NCBI GenBank assembly: GCA_902621855.1
Contig: CACNNQ010000001.1
Coordinates: 310,001 to 374,000 of the forward strand
Reading direction: 5' to 3'
Length of the DNA stretch: 64,000 nt
Source: an uncultured Alphaproteobacteria bacterium
GTDB taxonomy: Bacteria; Pseudomonadota; Alphaproteobacteria; HIMB59; GCA-002718135
Shown here: in pieces, positions 8,888 to 17,910 of the stretch
Position numbering within the stretch: the first letter of the stretch is position 1
How the letters are laid out: each line of letters starts with the position of its first letter
Notes under the pieces: model-generated
The model's input: only the letters and a program-made list of their open reading frames with translations
Told to the model about the DNA's origin: nothing
Database searches by the model: none
Made by a program: the position numbers and the translations under genes

Positions 8888-10179
8888 AATATTCTAACTT
8901 TTTTCTTCCCACTATTAAAGATGCACCCTCAGATGCTGAAATAATTTCACATAAATTTATGATCAGAGCTGGCATGATTAAACAATCTAGCGCCGGTATT
9001 TATTCGTGGCTACCTCTAGGTCTACTTGTATTAAAAAAAATTGAACAGATTGTTAGAGAGGAACAAAATAATGCAGGAGCAGTAGAACTGCTTATGCCCA
9101 CGATTCAATCTTCTGATTTATGGATTAAATCAGGAAGATACGATGATTATGGAAAAGAAATGTTAAGAATTACGGATAGAAGCGGAAGGGAAATGCTTTA
9201 CGGGCCAACAAATGAAGAATTAATTACAGATATATTTCAATCACATATAAATTCTTACAAAGATCTTCCAAAAAATCTTTATCATATTCAATGGAAATTC
9301 CGAGATGAAGTTAGGCCTAGGTTTGGAGTAATGCGAGGAAGAGAATTTTTAATGAAGGATAATTATTCATTTGATCTTGATGAAAGCCAAGCAAAAAAAT
9401 CTTATGACAATATGTTTAAAGCATACATAAAAACTTTTATAAGAATGGGTTTAACACCAATTTCTTTAAGAGCAGAAACAGGACCAATTGGAGGTAACTT
9501 AAGTCATGAATTTCAAATTCTAGCTAAGACTGGTGAAAGCACACTTTATTATGATAAAAAATTAGAAACACTAAACCCCGAAACTATAGATCCAAATGAG
9601 TTGCAGTCATTTTATGCTGCAGTTGATGATCAACATAATGAAAAAAATTGCCCAATTTCAAATGAAGATTTAAAAATTTCTAAGGGCATTGAAGTGGGTC
9701 ATATATTTTATTTTGGAACAAAATATTCTGAGAAATTAAACGCATTTGTTCAAGATAAAAGTGGGAAAAATGTTCCAGTGCATATGGGATCATATGGCAT
9801 TGGTGTTTCAAGACTTGTGGGTGCGATTATAGAAGCTTATCATGATGAAAAAGGAATTAGGTGGCCTTTAGAGGTTGCTCCATTTAAGGTTTCCATAGTT
9901 AATTTAATGCCAGAAGATCAAGATTGTGCCACAAAATCATCAGAGTATTATGAATATTTTATGAAAAATAATATTGAAGTCATATTAGATGATAGAATCT
10001 GCAGTATAGGAAAAAAATTATCTGATAATGAGTTAATTGGGATACCATATCAAATTATTATTGGCAAAAGAGATTTAAAAGATAATTTAGTAGAAATAAA
10101 AAATCGCCAAAATAACGAAAGTGAAAAAATTTCATCTAGTAGTGTAATTGATTTTATTATTAATAAGTTAAAAAAATAG
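8884..10179 (+). CDS. proS: Prolyl-tRNA synthetase, short alphaproteobacterial form
   Basis: ProS charges tRNA-Pro. The 431-residue length and the absence of the roughly 180-residue insertion between class II motifs 2 and 3 show the alphaproteobacterial form without the editing (INS/YbaK-like) domain. Motif 1 surrounds GAVELLMPTIQ at about residue 61, motif 2 is FRDEVRPRFGVMRGREFLMK at about 139-158, and motif 3 is in GSYGIGVSRLVGAI at about 303. An anticodon-binding domain fills the C-terminal 110 residues. Proofreading of Ala-tRNA-Pro would need a free-standing editing protein elsewhere. It overlaps the upstream DUF1467 gene by 4 bases and abuts lolC. Confidence 0.96.
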   Translation: MKYSNFFLPTIKDAPSDAEIISHKFMIRAGMIKQSSAGIYSWLPLGLLVLKKIEQIVREEQNNAGAVELLMPTIQSSDLWIKSGRYDDYGKEMLRITDRSGREMLYGPTNEELITDIFQSHINSYKDLPKNLYHIQWKFRDEVRPRFGVMRGREFLMKDNYSFDLDESQAKKSYDNMFKAYIKTFIRMGLTPISLRAETGPIGGNLSHEFQILAKTGESTLYYDKKLETLNPETIDPNELQSFYAAVDDQHNEKNCPISNEDLKISKGIEVGHIFYFGTKYSEKLNAFVQDKSGKNVPVHMGSYGIGVSRLVGAIIEAYHDEKGIRWPLEVAPFKVSIVNLMPEDQDCATKSSEYYEYFMKNNIEVILDDRICSIGKKLSDNELIGIPYQIIIGKRDLKDNLVEIKNRQNNESEKISSSSVIDFIINKLKK

Positions 10180-11430
10180 ATGATTTCTAAATCAGAACGA
10201 TTACTGATTTTTAGGTTTTTATTTTCTAAGAAATCTGATGGCTATGTGTCTATCTTCGCTTTGTTTTCAATAATAGGTATTAGTTTAGGAGTAGCAGCAA
10301 TTATTATAGTAATGTCTGTTATGAATGGTTTTAGAATTGATCTAACTAATAGAATAATCGGACTTAATTCACATCTAAATATTTATAGTTTTGATAATGA
10401 GATAACAAATAAGCAAGCTGATGAACTCATATTGAATATTGATAATTCTTTTTTTTACCAACACTACAAATCTATTGAAACAAATGGATTAATTATAAAA
10501 TCAAATAACTCAAAAGGTGTTATGATCAAAGGTTATGACGAATATGATAAAAATCATTATTTGTTTAATTCAATTAATATGGGTTCATTAATTCAAAATC
10601 CAAAAAGTGAAATATTAATTGGAGACTCCTTGGCGAATGAAATGAATTTAAGCGTGGGAGATAAGGTTAAAATTGCAATTCCAAAAACTGATAAAACAAT
10701 ATTAGGAAATATTCCAAGATTTAAAACATTAGAGGTAGTAGGTATATTTGATCTAGGTTTATATGAATATGATTCAAATTTAATTTTTTTATCTTCAGAA
10801 CTTGTTAGAAAATTACTCTTATATGATGAAGATATATATAACAAAATTGAATTCTTTACATCATCTCCTAATGAAATTGAATTATTTAAAAAAAAAGTAG
10901 AATTAGAAACATCTAATCTTTTATTAAATTTTTATTCAATATCTTGGAAAGATCAAAACAAAACTTTAATAAATGCACTTAAGGTGGAAAAGAATGTTAT
11001 GTTTATTATTCTTTCTTTAATTATCTTAGTTGCATCATTAAATATAATTTCAGGATTAATTATATTTGTAAAAGAAAAAAACAAAGATATTGGAATTTTG
11101 AAAACTATTGGAATGAGTAATAACAGTATCATAAAAATATTTTTTACTATTGGAATCTCAATTGGTTTAATAGGATCTTTAATAGGATTAATAGTTGGAA
11201 TTCTTTTCACAATTAATATTAAATCAATTCAAAGTTTTTTAGAATATTTACTTGGAACAAAACTCTTTTCTGAAGAAGTTTATTATTTATCATCTTTACC
11301 TTCTAAAATTAGCGTAAATGAGGTAATGTACGTACTTTGTGTAGCAATAATCATATCAATTATATCAACTATTTTTCCAGCTTTAAGTTCAGCTAGAATA
11401 GACCCTATTAAAAGTTTAAGAAGTGAATAA
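10180..11430 (+). CDS. lolC: Lipoprotein-releasing ABC transporter permease (LolC/LolE family)
   Basis: This inner-membrane permease works with LolD to extract mature lipoproteins and pass them to LolA. The 416-residue protein has the MacB/FtsX architecture: one helix at about 20-45 with GISLGVAAIIIVMSVMNGF, a periplasmic domain to about residue 265, then three helices. The family motif after helix 1, MNGFR, is present. There is a single LolC/E gene here rather than a lolC-lolE pair, as in other Alphaproteobacteria, so the permease probably acts as a homodimer (the LolF type is an alternative name). The end overlaps lolD by 8 bases. Confidence 0.94.
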   Translation: MISKSERLLIFRFLFSKKSDGYVSIFALFSIIGISLGVAAIIIVMSVMNGFRIDLTNRIIGLNSHLNIYSFDNEITNKQADELILNIDNSFFYQHYKSIETNGLIIKSNNSKGVMIKGYDEYDKNHYLFNSINMGSLIQNPKSEILIGDSLANEMNLSVGDKVKIAIPKTDKTILGNIPRFKTLEVVGIFDLGLYEYDSNLIFLSSELVRKLLLYDEDIYNKIEFFTSSPNEIELFKKKVELETSNLLLNFYSISWKDQNKTLINALKVEKNVMFIILSLIILVASLNIISGLIIFVKEKNKDIGILKTIGMSNNSIIKIFFTIGISIGLIGSLIGLIVGILFTINIKSIQSFLEYLLGTKLFSEEVYYLSSLPSKISVNEVMYVLCVAIIISIISTIFPALSSARIDPIKSLRSE

Positions 11431-12112
11431 TAAATATTTATTAGAGATAACCAATCTTTGTAAAAATTATACAAATGAAAATAATTTAAAAATTGAAATA
11501 ATTAAAAATTTAAATTTTACATTAAATCAAAACACTAAAGTTTCAATTGTAGGGCCTTCAGGTTCAGGCAAAACAACTTTTCTCAATATTATTGGTTTAC
11601 TTGACTCAGAATATGATGGAAACTTTTATTTTAAGAATAAAGATATTTCTTCGTGCTCTAAAGATGAAATGAATAAAACTAGAGGATTATCCATTGGTTT
11701 TATTCATCAATTTTTTCATCTGATTCCTGAACTCACTGTGATCGAGAATGTTATGCTACCATTATTAATTAATAAAAATGAAAAGAAAACTTATGAAATT
11801 TCTAAAAAACTACTTCTTGAATTTGGTTTAGATGAGAGAATAAATTATAAACCTTTAAAATTGTCAGGAGGAGAGCAACAAAGAGTCGCTATTGCAAGAT
11901 CTTTGGTAAATGATCCAGATTTAATTTTAGCTGATGAGATGACTGGAAATCTTGATGAAGATACTGCTAACAATATTTTCAAATTTTTTATAAATTATAT
12001 CGAACAAAAGAATAAAACTTTAGTATATGTTACACATAACAAAATATACTCTTTATTAGCTGATGAAATATATCAATTTAAAAACAAAAAATTACATATA
12101 GTAAATGAATAA
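11423..12112 (+). CDS. lolD: Lipoprotein-releasing ABC transporter ATPase
   Basis: LolD is the ATP-hydrolysing partner of the permease encoded just upstream. Walker A GPSGSGKTT is at about residue 43, the Q-loop region FIHQFFHLIPELT at about 93, the ABC signature LSGGEQQR at about 147, Walker B LILADEMTGNLD at about 167, and the switch histidine in VTHN at about 205. Start is GTG at 11423, giving an 8-base overlap with lolC; no ATG lies close enough. A similar 8-base overlap joins it to dnaE. All catalytic motifs are intact. Confidence 0.96.
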   Translation: MNNKYLLEITNLCKNYTNENNLKIEIIKNLNFTLNQNTKVSIVGPSGSGKTTFLNIIGLLDSEYDGNFYFKNKDISSCSKDEMNKTRGLSIGFIHQFFHLIPELTVIENVMLPLLINKNEKKTYEISKKLLLEFGLDERINYKPLKLSGGEQQRVAIARSLVNDPDLILADEMTGNLDEDTANNIFKFFINYIEQKNKTLVYVTHNKIYSLLADEIYQFKNKKLHIVNE

Positions 12113-15100
12113 TCCTTTTATTCATTTAAGATCTTTATCATCCTATTCATTATCAGAAAGTTCACTAAAAATTAGAGATTTAGTAAATTTAGCAAAGAAA
12201 AATGAAATGCCAGCTATAGCAATAACTGATAATAATAATATGTTTGGTGTATTTGAATTTTCTAAAGAATGTGTTAAAAATAATATACAGCCAATTATTG
12301 GTACATCAATCAACTATTTAGATATTATAATCAATAATAAAATCGCCCAAATAACTCTTCTAGTAAAAAATGAAACTGGATATAGAAATTTATTGGAATT
12401 GAGCTCTATTTCTCATCTCAATGAAGAAAAAAATATTGGTATCAATTTATCAAATCTTAAAGAATTTTCTGAAGGATTATTTTGTTATATTGGAGGTGAA
12501 TATAATCCATTACTCCTATTAAATAAGGAAAATAGAAAAAAAGAAATATTTAATTTTATTGAAATTTTTAAGAATTTATTCAAGAAAAATTTTCTATTTG
12601 AAATTCAAAGGATAAATGATCAAAATATAAATAATTTTGAAAAAGAATTTATAAAATTATCTAAAGAATTTGACATTCCACTTATTGGATCAAATAATAT
12701 TAAATATGCAAACAAAGATGATTTTGCAGCTCATGATGCACTGCTATGTATTGCACAAAAAACTACTATAAGTAGTACGCAAAGAAATATCTCTAATGAA
12801 GAGATTTATTTTAAATCTAGTGAGGAGATGTACCAAAATTTTAGAGATATACCTGAAATTTTTAAAAATAATTTAAATGTTTCATTATCTTGCAGTTATT
12901 TTCCTACATCAAACAAACCACAGCTACCTGAATTTAAAAATAATCTGAATTTATCTGCTGAAGATTATTTAATAAAATCTTCAAAACAAGGTTTAGAAAA
13001 AAAAATAAGTCAATTAAATACAAAAATTAAGAAAACTTATTGCGATAGATTAGATTATGAAAATGAAATAATTATTAGAATGGGATTTGCAGGGTACTTT
13101 TTAATTGTTGCAGATTTTGTTAATTGGGCAAAATTTCAATCAATTCCAGTTGGACCTGGAAGAGGATCTGGAGCAGGTAGTTTGGTTGCATGGTCATTAG
13201 GTATAACTGATTTAGATCCTTTAAAATATGATTTACTATTTGAAAGATTTTTAAATCCTGAACGTATATCTATGCCAGATTTTGATATAGATTTTTGTCA
13301 AACTAGAAGAGATGAAGTTATCGAATATGTGAATAAAAAATATGGCACTGATTGTGTTGCGCATATTATTACTTTTGGAACGCTTGCATCAAGAGCTGCT
13401 GTAAGGGATATTGGACGAGTACTTGAAGTACCTTATGGAGAAGTTGATTCCTTTGCCAAATTAATTCCTTTTAATCCATCTAATCCACTCAGCCTAAGTG
13501 AATCTATTAAATCAGAAAAAACTTTACAAGAAAGAATTAGCAGTGATGAAAGAATTTCTAATATAATTGATGTTAGTCTAAAAATTGAAGGTACCCATAG
13601 ACATGCATCTACACATGCTGCAGGAGTTGTGATTGGTCATGAAAAACTCTCAAAAGTTGTACCTCTATATAAAGATCAAAATACTAATACAAATGCTACT
13701 CAATTTTCTATGAAATTTGTTGAAGAAGCTGGATTAGTTAAATTCGACTTTTTAGGCTTAACAACATTATCAATAATAGATGAATGTACAAAGTTTATAA
13801 AAATAGAATACAAAAATTTTTCGATAAGTAATATTCCTCTAAACGATCATAAAACTTACAACCAATTGAGTAAAGGTGATACCGTAGGAATTTTTCAATT
13901 AGAAAGCAATGGTATGGGAAGTGTTCTGCGTCAATTACAACCTGATAAATTTGAAGAAATCATAGCTGTTGTCGCTTTATTTAGACCTGGTCCGATGGAT
14001 AACATACCTTCTTTTTGTAATAGAAAACATGGAAGAGAGGAAATTGATTATATCCACTTTTTACTCAAGGATCTTTTAAAAGAGACCTACGGCATTATTG
14101 TTTATCAAGAACAAGTAATGAAAATTGCACAGATACTTTCTAACTACTCACTAGGTGAAGCAGATTTACTTAGAAGGGCAATGGGAAAAAAAATTCAGAA
14201 AGAAATGGATTTACAAAAATCAAGATTTATTGATGGTGCAATTGAAAATAACTTAAGTAGAAAAGAAGCTTCAAAAATTTTTGATTTAGTTGATAAATTT
14301 GCGGGATATGGATTTAATAAAAGTCATGCAGCTGCTTATGCATTAATTGCCTATCAAACTGCTTATTTAAAGGCTAATTTTCCTCACGAGTTTATAACAG
14401 CAACCTTAAATTATTCAATTGATCGAACAGATAAAATTATTTTACTTAAACAAGAAATACAAAGATTAAATATTTCTTTTTTAAAACCTGATATTAATTA
14501 TTCAAACTCTTTATTTTCTTTAGAGAATGTTAATAATATTAAATGTATACGTTTTGGTTTAGGTGCTATTAAAGGTGTTGGAATTAAATCAATTGGCTCC
14601 ATGATAAAAGAGAGGGATACAAATGGTAAATTTAAAAATATAATTGATTTTATGAGTAGAGTTAATAGTGACGTTATAAATAAAAGACAATTAGAAAAAC
14701 TCATACAAGCAGGCGCTTTTGATAGTATTGAGCCCAATAGATCAAAATTATTTCTTAATGTTCCAAGATTTGTTGATTTGTTTAGTAATAAAAAAATTAA
14801 TGAACAAAGTCTATTGTTCGAGGAGACTGAGATATCATTTGATGACAAAAATCTTTTTCAACAAACATCTAATAAATGGAATAATCTTGAGACTTTGTCC
14901 AATGAATTAGAAGTTATTGGCTTTTATTTTTCTGATCATCCACTTAATTACTTTCCTGAAAAATTTTTTGAAATAGAGAATATTAATAGTTTTAATAAAA
15001 TAATGATAAATAATATGAATTCTGCTAGACTTGCTGGTTCAGTATTGGATATTAAAGAAAGATCAAATAAAGATGGTAAAAAATATGCTTTTTTAACTAT

Positions 15101-15500
15101 ATCAGAAAAAGAATGTCAATATGAACTGACTATTTTTAGTGAAAACTTATCAAGATACAGATCAATTCTTAAAGAAGGAAATATACTTATATTTGATATA
15201 GATATTATAAATAATTCAGGAGACTATAGATATATTATAAAAAAAGTTTCGTTACTAGAAAACAAATTTAGATCTAAGAAAATGAAATTCAGTATTTATT
15301 CTTCCGCAGATAGTTTAGTAAATATAAAAAATGAAGTTTTTGGTGAGAATACTAAAGATTTAAATAATATTGATGTATTTATAAATATAGATGACAAGTT
15401 AGTAAGCTTTGATTTCAGTAAATATAATATAAAGTCCTATAAGGCTTTAGATGACTTGAAAAATTCAAAAAAAATTGATTATTCAATAGAAATAACTTGA
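12105..15500 (+). CDS. dnaE: DNA polymerase III alpha subunit
   Basis: DnaE is the replicative polymerase. The 1131-residue protein has an N-terminal PHP domain, the C-family palm with PDFDIDFCQTRRDEVIEYV at about residues 390-410 (two catalytic Asp), GPGRGSGAGSLVAW at about 348, fingers, a helix-hairpin-helix region near KGVGIKSIG at about 827, and a C-terminal OB fold. In the PHP domain the N-terminal motif reads HLRSLSSYS; the second His and the acidic residue seen in many DnaE proteins are Leu and Ser, so metal-dependent PHP proofreading is unlikely. Start ATG overlaps lolD by 8 bases. About 30 residues shorter than typical family members. Confidence 0.97.
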   Translation: MNNPFIHLRSLSSYSLSESSLKIRDLVNLAKKNEMPAIAITDNNNMFGVFEFSKECVKNNIQPIIGTSINYLDIIINNKIAQITLLVKNETGYRNLLELSSISHLNEEKNIGINLSNLKEFSEGLFCYIGGEYNPLLLLNKENRKKEIFNFIEIFKNLFKKNFLFEIQRINDQNINNFEKEFIKLSKEFDIPLIGSNNIKYANKDDFAAHDALLCIAQKTTISSTQRNISNEEIYFKSSEEMYQNFRDIPEIFKNNLNVSLSCSYFPTSNKPQLPEFKNNLNLSAEDYLIKSSKQGLEKKISQLNTKIKKTYCDRLDYENEIIIRMGFAGYFLIVADFVNWAKFQSIPVGPGRGSGAGSLVAWSLGITDLDPLKYDLLFERFLNPERISMPDFDIDFCQTRRDEVIEYVNKKYGTDCVAHIITFGTLASRAAVRDIGRVLEVPYGEVDSFAKLIPFNPSNPLSLSESIKSEKTLQERISSDERISNIIDVSLKIEGTHRHASTHAAGVVIGHEKLSKVVPLYKDQNTNTNATQFSMKFVEEAGLVKFDFLGLTTLSIIDECTKFIKIEYKNFSISNIPLNDHKTYNQLSKGDTVGIFQLESNGMGSVLRQLQPDKFEEIIAVVALFRPGPMDNIPSFCNRKHGREEIDYIHFLLKDLLKETYGIIVYQEQVMKIAQILSNYSLGEADLLRRAMGKKIQKEMDLQKSRFIDGAIENNLSRKEASKIFDLVDKFAGYGFNKSHAAAYALIAYQTAYLKANFPHEFITATLNYSIDRTDKIILLKQEIQRLNISFLKPDINYSNSLFSLENVNNIKCIRFGLGAIKGVGIKSIGSMIKERDTNGKFKNIIDFMSRVNSDVINKRQLEKLIQAGAFDSIEPNRSKLFLNVPRFVDLFSNKKINEQSLLFEETEISFDDKNLFQQTSNKWNNLETLSNELEVIGFYFSDHPLNYFPEKFFEIENINSFNKIMINNMNSARLAGSVLDIKERSNKDGKKYAFLTISEKECQYELTIFSENLSRYRSILKEGNILIFDIDIINNSGDYRYIIKKVSLLENKFRSKKMKFSIYSSADSLVNIKNEVFGENTKDLNNIDVFINIDDKLVSFDFSKYNIKSYKALDDLKNSKKIDYSIEIT

Positions 15501-15524
15501 AAAAGAAAGTTATTATAATATACG
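15497..15524 (+). promoter_or_regulatory. Candidate promoter for the rpsB-tsf operon
   Basis: TTGAAA at 15497-15502 and a -10-like TATACG at 15519-15524 are separated by 16 bases; a better -10 hexamer, TATAAT at 15514-15519, is only 11 bases from the same -35. The TTGAAA overlaps the dnaE stop codon. A promoter is expected here because the highly expressed rpsB operon begins in the only gap of more than 60 bases in this part. AT-rich DNA gives such matches by chance. Confidence 0.35.
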
Positions 15525-15539
15525 CAAATTAAATTAGCA

Positions 15540-15590
15540 CACAGAAAAACCCGGTGTTTTGATTTTCTGTGGAGGTATAACCGGAGGAAA
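15540..15590 (+). promoter_or_regulatory. Structured mRNA leader of rpsB, possible S2 autoregulation element
   Basis: CACAGAAAA (15540-15548) and TTTTCTGTG (15563-15571) form a perfect 9-bp inverted repeat. Inside it AAAAC/GTTTT (15546-15550/15556-15560) is an alternative stem with loop CCGGT (15551-15555). That loop is fully complementary to ACCGG at 15580-15584, which overlaps the Shine-Dalgarno GGAGG (15583-15587) of rpsB. A second GGAGG lies at 15571-15575. A loop-SD interaction that blocks translation fits the known habit of S2 of repressing rpsB-tsf in Gammaproteobacteria. The pairings are seen; the regulatory role is inferred. Confidence 0.6.
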
Positions 15591-15591
15591 T

Positions 15592-16326
15592 ATGAATTTA
15601 CCTGAAATTAAAATTGAAGATCTTCTAGAATCTGGTGTTCATTTTGGACACAATGTAAGAAGGTGGAACCCTAAAATGAAAGAATATATTTACGGGGTTA
15701 GAAATAACATACATATATTTGATCTAAGAATTACTGTAAATTTACTAAATTTAGCTTTAGTAAAAATTCATGAAACTACATCTAAATCTGGAAAAATATT
15801 ATTTGTTGGTACAAAAAAACAATGTGAAGAAACAGTAAAAGAATTAGCGAGTATCAATAATAACTTTTTTGTTAATAAAAGATGGTTAGGTGGAACTCTA
15901 ACCAATTGGAATACTATATCAAATTCAATAAAAAGACTTGATGAAATTGAAAGTTTTTTAAATGATGAATCTGCTTCAAATAATTTATCAAAAAAAGAAT
16001 TATTAGATATTTCCAGAGAAAAACAAAAACTTGAACTTAATATTGGGGGTATTAGAAAATTAAATGGCAAGCCTGACCTTCTTGTGATTCTTGACGTTCT
16101 AAAAGATAGAATTGCTGTTCTTGAGGCTAAAAAACTCAATATACCTGTTGTGGGAATAGTCGATTCTAATGCTGATCCCGATCTTATAGATTATGTGATT
16201 CCTGGAAATGATGACGCATTAAGATCTATTAATTTGTATAAAAAATATTTAATTGAAACAATTAAAGATGCATCAAATTTTATAGAAAATGCAAAAGATA
16301 CAGAACAAAATGAACAAACTAAATAA
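15592..16326 (+). CDS. rpsB: 30S ribosomal protein S2
   Basis: S2 is a primary component of the 30S head. The start is ATG 15592, five bases after a strong GGAGG; an upstream TTG at 15559 in the same frame lies inside the leader hairpin and would add 11 non-conserved residues. The protein begins MNLPEIKIEDLLESGVHFGH, with HFGHNVRRWNPKM, the KRWLGGTLTNW motif at about 95-106 and PVVGIVDSNADPDLIDY at about 185-201 all characteristic of S2. Length is 244 residues. It heads the rpsB-tsf-pyrH-frr-uppS-cdsA-dxr run. Confidence 0.98.
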   Translation: MNLPEIKIEDLLESGVHFGHNVRRWNPKMKEYIYGVRNNIHIFDLRITVNLLNLALVKIHETTSKSGKILFVGTKKQCEETVKELASINNNFFVNKRWLGGTLTNWNTISNSIKRLDEIESFLNDESASNNLSKKELLDISREKQKLELNIGGIRKLNGKPDLLVILDVLKDRIAVLEAKKLNIPVVGIVDSNADPDLIDYVIPGNDDALRSINLYKKYLIETIKDASNFIENAKDTEQNEQTK

Positions 16327-16334
16327 ATTTATGT

Positions 16335-16339
16335 AGGAG
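16335..16339 (+). promoter_or_regulatory. Shine-Dalgarno of tsf
   Basis: AGGAG six bases before the tsf ATG at 16346. Strong Shine-Dalgarno sequences are rare in this window; the neighbours pyrH, frr and uppS have none, so this one marks a highly translated gene. Confidence 0.8.
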
Positions 16340-16345
16340 TTACTA

Positions 16346-17203
16346 ATGGTAGATGTTGTTAATCTTATTAAAGATTTAAGAAATAAAACAGGGGCAGGGT
16401 TTTTAGATTGTAAAAAAGCACTCTTGGAAAATAATAATAATTTAGATGAAGCTATCGAATTTCTTAGAAAAAAAGGATTAGCAAAAGCTTCAAAAAAAAC
16501 ATCAAGAGAGGCTAATGAAGGTGCAGTTGGTATTTATTCAGATGAAAATCTTATTGTTATAATCAAAGTAAATAGTGAAACAGACTTTGCTGCTAAAAGT
16601 GACACTTTCTTGAATTTTCTTGATGAGCTAGGAGAATTTGTTTTAAATTATAATAACGCTTATATTTCAAAAGAAGATTTTCTTAATCTTAGTTATAAAC
16701 AAGAAACTATCTCAGATTTTTTTAAAAGCATGATTGCAAAAATAGGAGAAAATTTAATATTGAATGATTTAATAATAATAAAAAATAATCAAGATTACTC
16801 TAGTTATTATATTCACAATAGTTACAGAAAAAATATTGGAAAAATAATATCTCTAATAAAATATCAAACAAATAACAATGATGATGAAGTAAAACTTCTA
16901 TCAAAAAATTTGTGCATGCACATAGCTGCAATGAAGCCTGAGTCAATTGATATTGGCGATTTAGACAAAACAATAGTAGAAAAAGAAAAAAACATACAAA
17001 AAGAATTGATAATAAGTTCTGGCAAACCATCTAATATTGTTGAAAAAATACTTGATGGTAAAATGAAAAAATTTTTCTCGGAAGTAACATTATTAAATCA
17101 AGATTTTATTCTAGATCCAGATAAATCCATAAATGAAGTTATTAAAAAATATATCGAAAAAAATGAGTATAAGATTACTTCATTTAAAATCATTACTTTA
17201 TAG
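16346..17203 (+). CDS. tsf: Translation elongation factor Ts
   Basis: EF-Ts exchanges GDP for GTP on EF-Tu. The N-terminal UBA-like domain shows LRNKTGAGFLDCKKALLEN at about residues 11-29, and the first core motif VNSETDFAAKSDTFL at about 75 contains the TDF that inserts into EF-Tu. A second dimerisation half spans residues 130-280, ending with a C-terminal helix. At 285 residues it is slightly shorter than most homologues. It follows rpsB by 19 bases and has its own Shine-Dalgarno. It is probably co-regulated with S2 through the shared leader. Confidence 0.97.
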   Translation: MVDVVNLIKDLRNKTGAGFLDCKKALLENNNNLDEAIEFLRKKGLAKASKKTSREANEGAVGIYSDENLIVIIKVNSETDFAAKSDTFLNFLDELGEFVLNYNNAYISKEDFLNLSYKQETISDFFKSMIAKIGENLILNDLIIIKNNQDYSSYYIHNSYRKNIGKIISLIKYQTNNNDDEVKLLSKNLCMHIAAMKPESIDIGDLDKTIVEKEKNIQKELIISSGKPSNIVEKILDGKMKKFFSEVTLLNQDFILDPDKSINEVIKKYIEKNEYKITSFKIITL

Positions 17204-17206
17204 AAC

Positions 17207-17908
17207 ATGAAAAAAAGAATTTTATTAAAAATTTCAGGTGAATCACTGATGGGAAGCTCCATTTATGGTATTGATGTTGCTACTATTAATAAAATCTCAA
17301 ATGAAATAAAAAAAGTCTACAAACAAAAATATCAAATATGTCTGATAATTGGTGGAGGAAATATTTTTAGGGGTATAAAAGGTGCTTCAGAAGGTATAGA
17401 TCGATCTACTTCAGATTATATGGGGATGTTAGCTACAATTATGAATGCTTTATCATTACAAAGTAGTTTAGAAAAAATAAATGTACCTACAAGGGTTCAG
17501 TCTGCAATAAGCATGTCACAGATCGCTGAACCATACATAAGAAGAAGGGCGATTAGACATTTAGAAAAAAATAGAATTGTTATCTTTGCAGCAGGCACAG
17601 GGAACCCTTTTTTTTCTACAGACACAGCAGCTGCATTAAGAGCTTCAGAGTTAGATTGTAAATTAATAATTAAAGCTACTAAAGTTAATGGAATATACAA
17701 CAAAGATCCTCTTCAATTTAAAAACGCTAAATTGATTAAAAAAATATCTTATAGCGATGTGATTAATAAAAATTTAAAAGTCATGGATCTCACTGCAATA
17801 AGTTTAGCTAAAGATACTAAAATTCCTATTTATATTACAAATATATTTAAAGAAAATTCCTTAATTAATGTTTTGAAAGGTAAGGGATCATATAGTAGAA
17901 TTGTATAA
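17207..17908 (+). CDS. pyrH: Uridylate kinase
   Basis: PyrH converts UMP to UDP in pyrimidine nucleotide synthesis and belongs to the amino-acid kinase fold. KISGESLMG at residues 7-15 is the ATP-binding N-terminus, GGGNIFRG at about 48 the phosphate-binding loop, TADYMGMLAT-like TSDYMGMLATIMNA at about 70 the UMP region, and FAAGTGNPFFSTDTAAALRA at about 126-145 the signature. Length 233 residues is typical. It starts 3 bases after the tsf stop without a visible Shine-Dalgarno. The tsf-pyrH-frr order is conserved across bacteria. Confidence 0.97.
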   Translation: MKKRILLKISGESLMGSSIYGIDVATINKISNEIKKVYKQKYQICLIIGGGNIFRGIKGASEGIDRSTSDYMGMLATIMNALSLQSSLEKINVPTRVQSAISMSQIAEPYIRRRAIRHLEKNRIVIFAAGTGNPFFSTDTAAALRASELDCKLIIKATKVNGIYNKDPLQFKNAKLIKKISYSDVINKNLKVMDLTAISLAKDTKIPIYITNIFKENSLINVLKGKGSYSRIV

Positions 17909-17910
17909 TT

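Noticed and set aside
14498-14848. 116-residue minus-strand ORF inside dnaE
   Set aside because: Antisense to a strongly conserved gene, with Ser/Leu-rich composition typical of shadows.
15559-15591. Upstream TTG start for rpsB
   Set aside because: It lies in the leader hairpin loop, adds residues unlike S2, and the ATG at 15592 has a strong Shine-Dalgarno.
15768-16139. 123-residue minus-strand ORF inside rpsB
   Set aside because: Complete overlap with a certain ribosomal protein gene; no start signal or homology seen.
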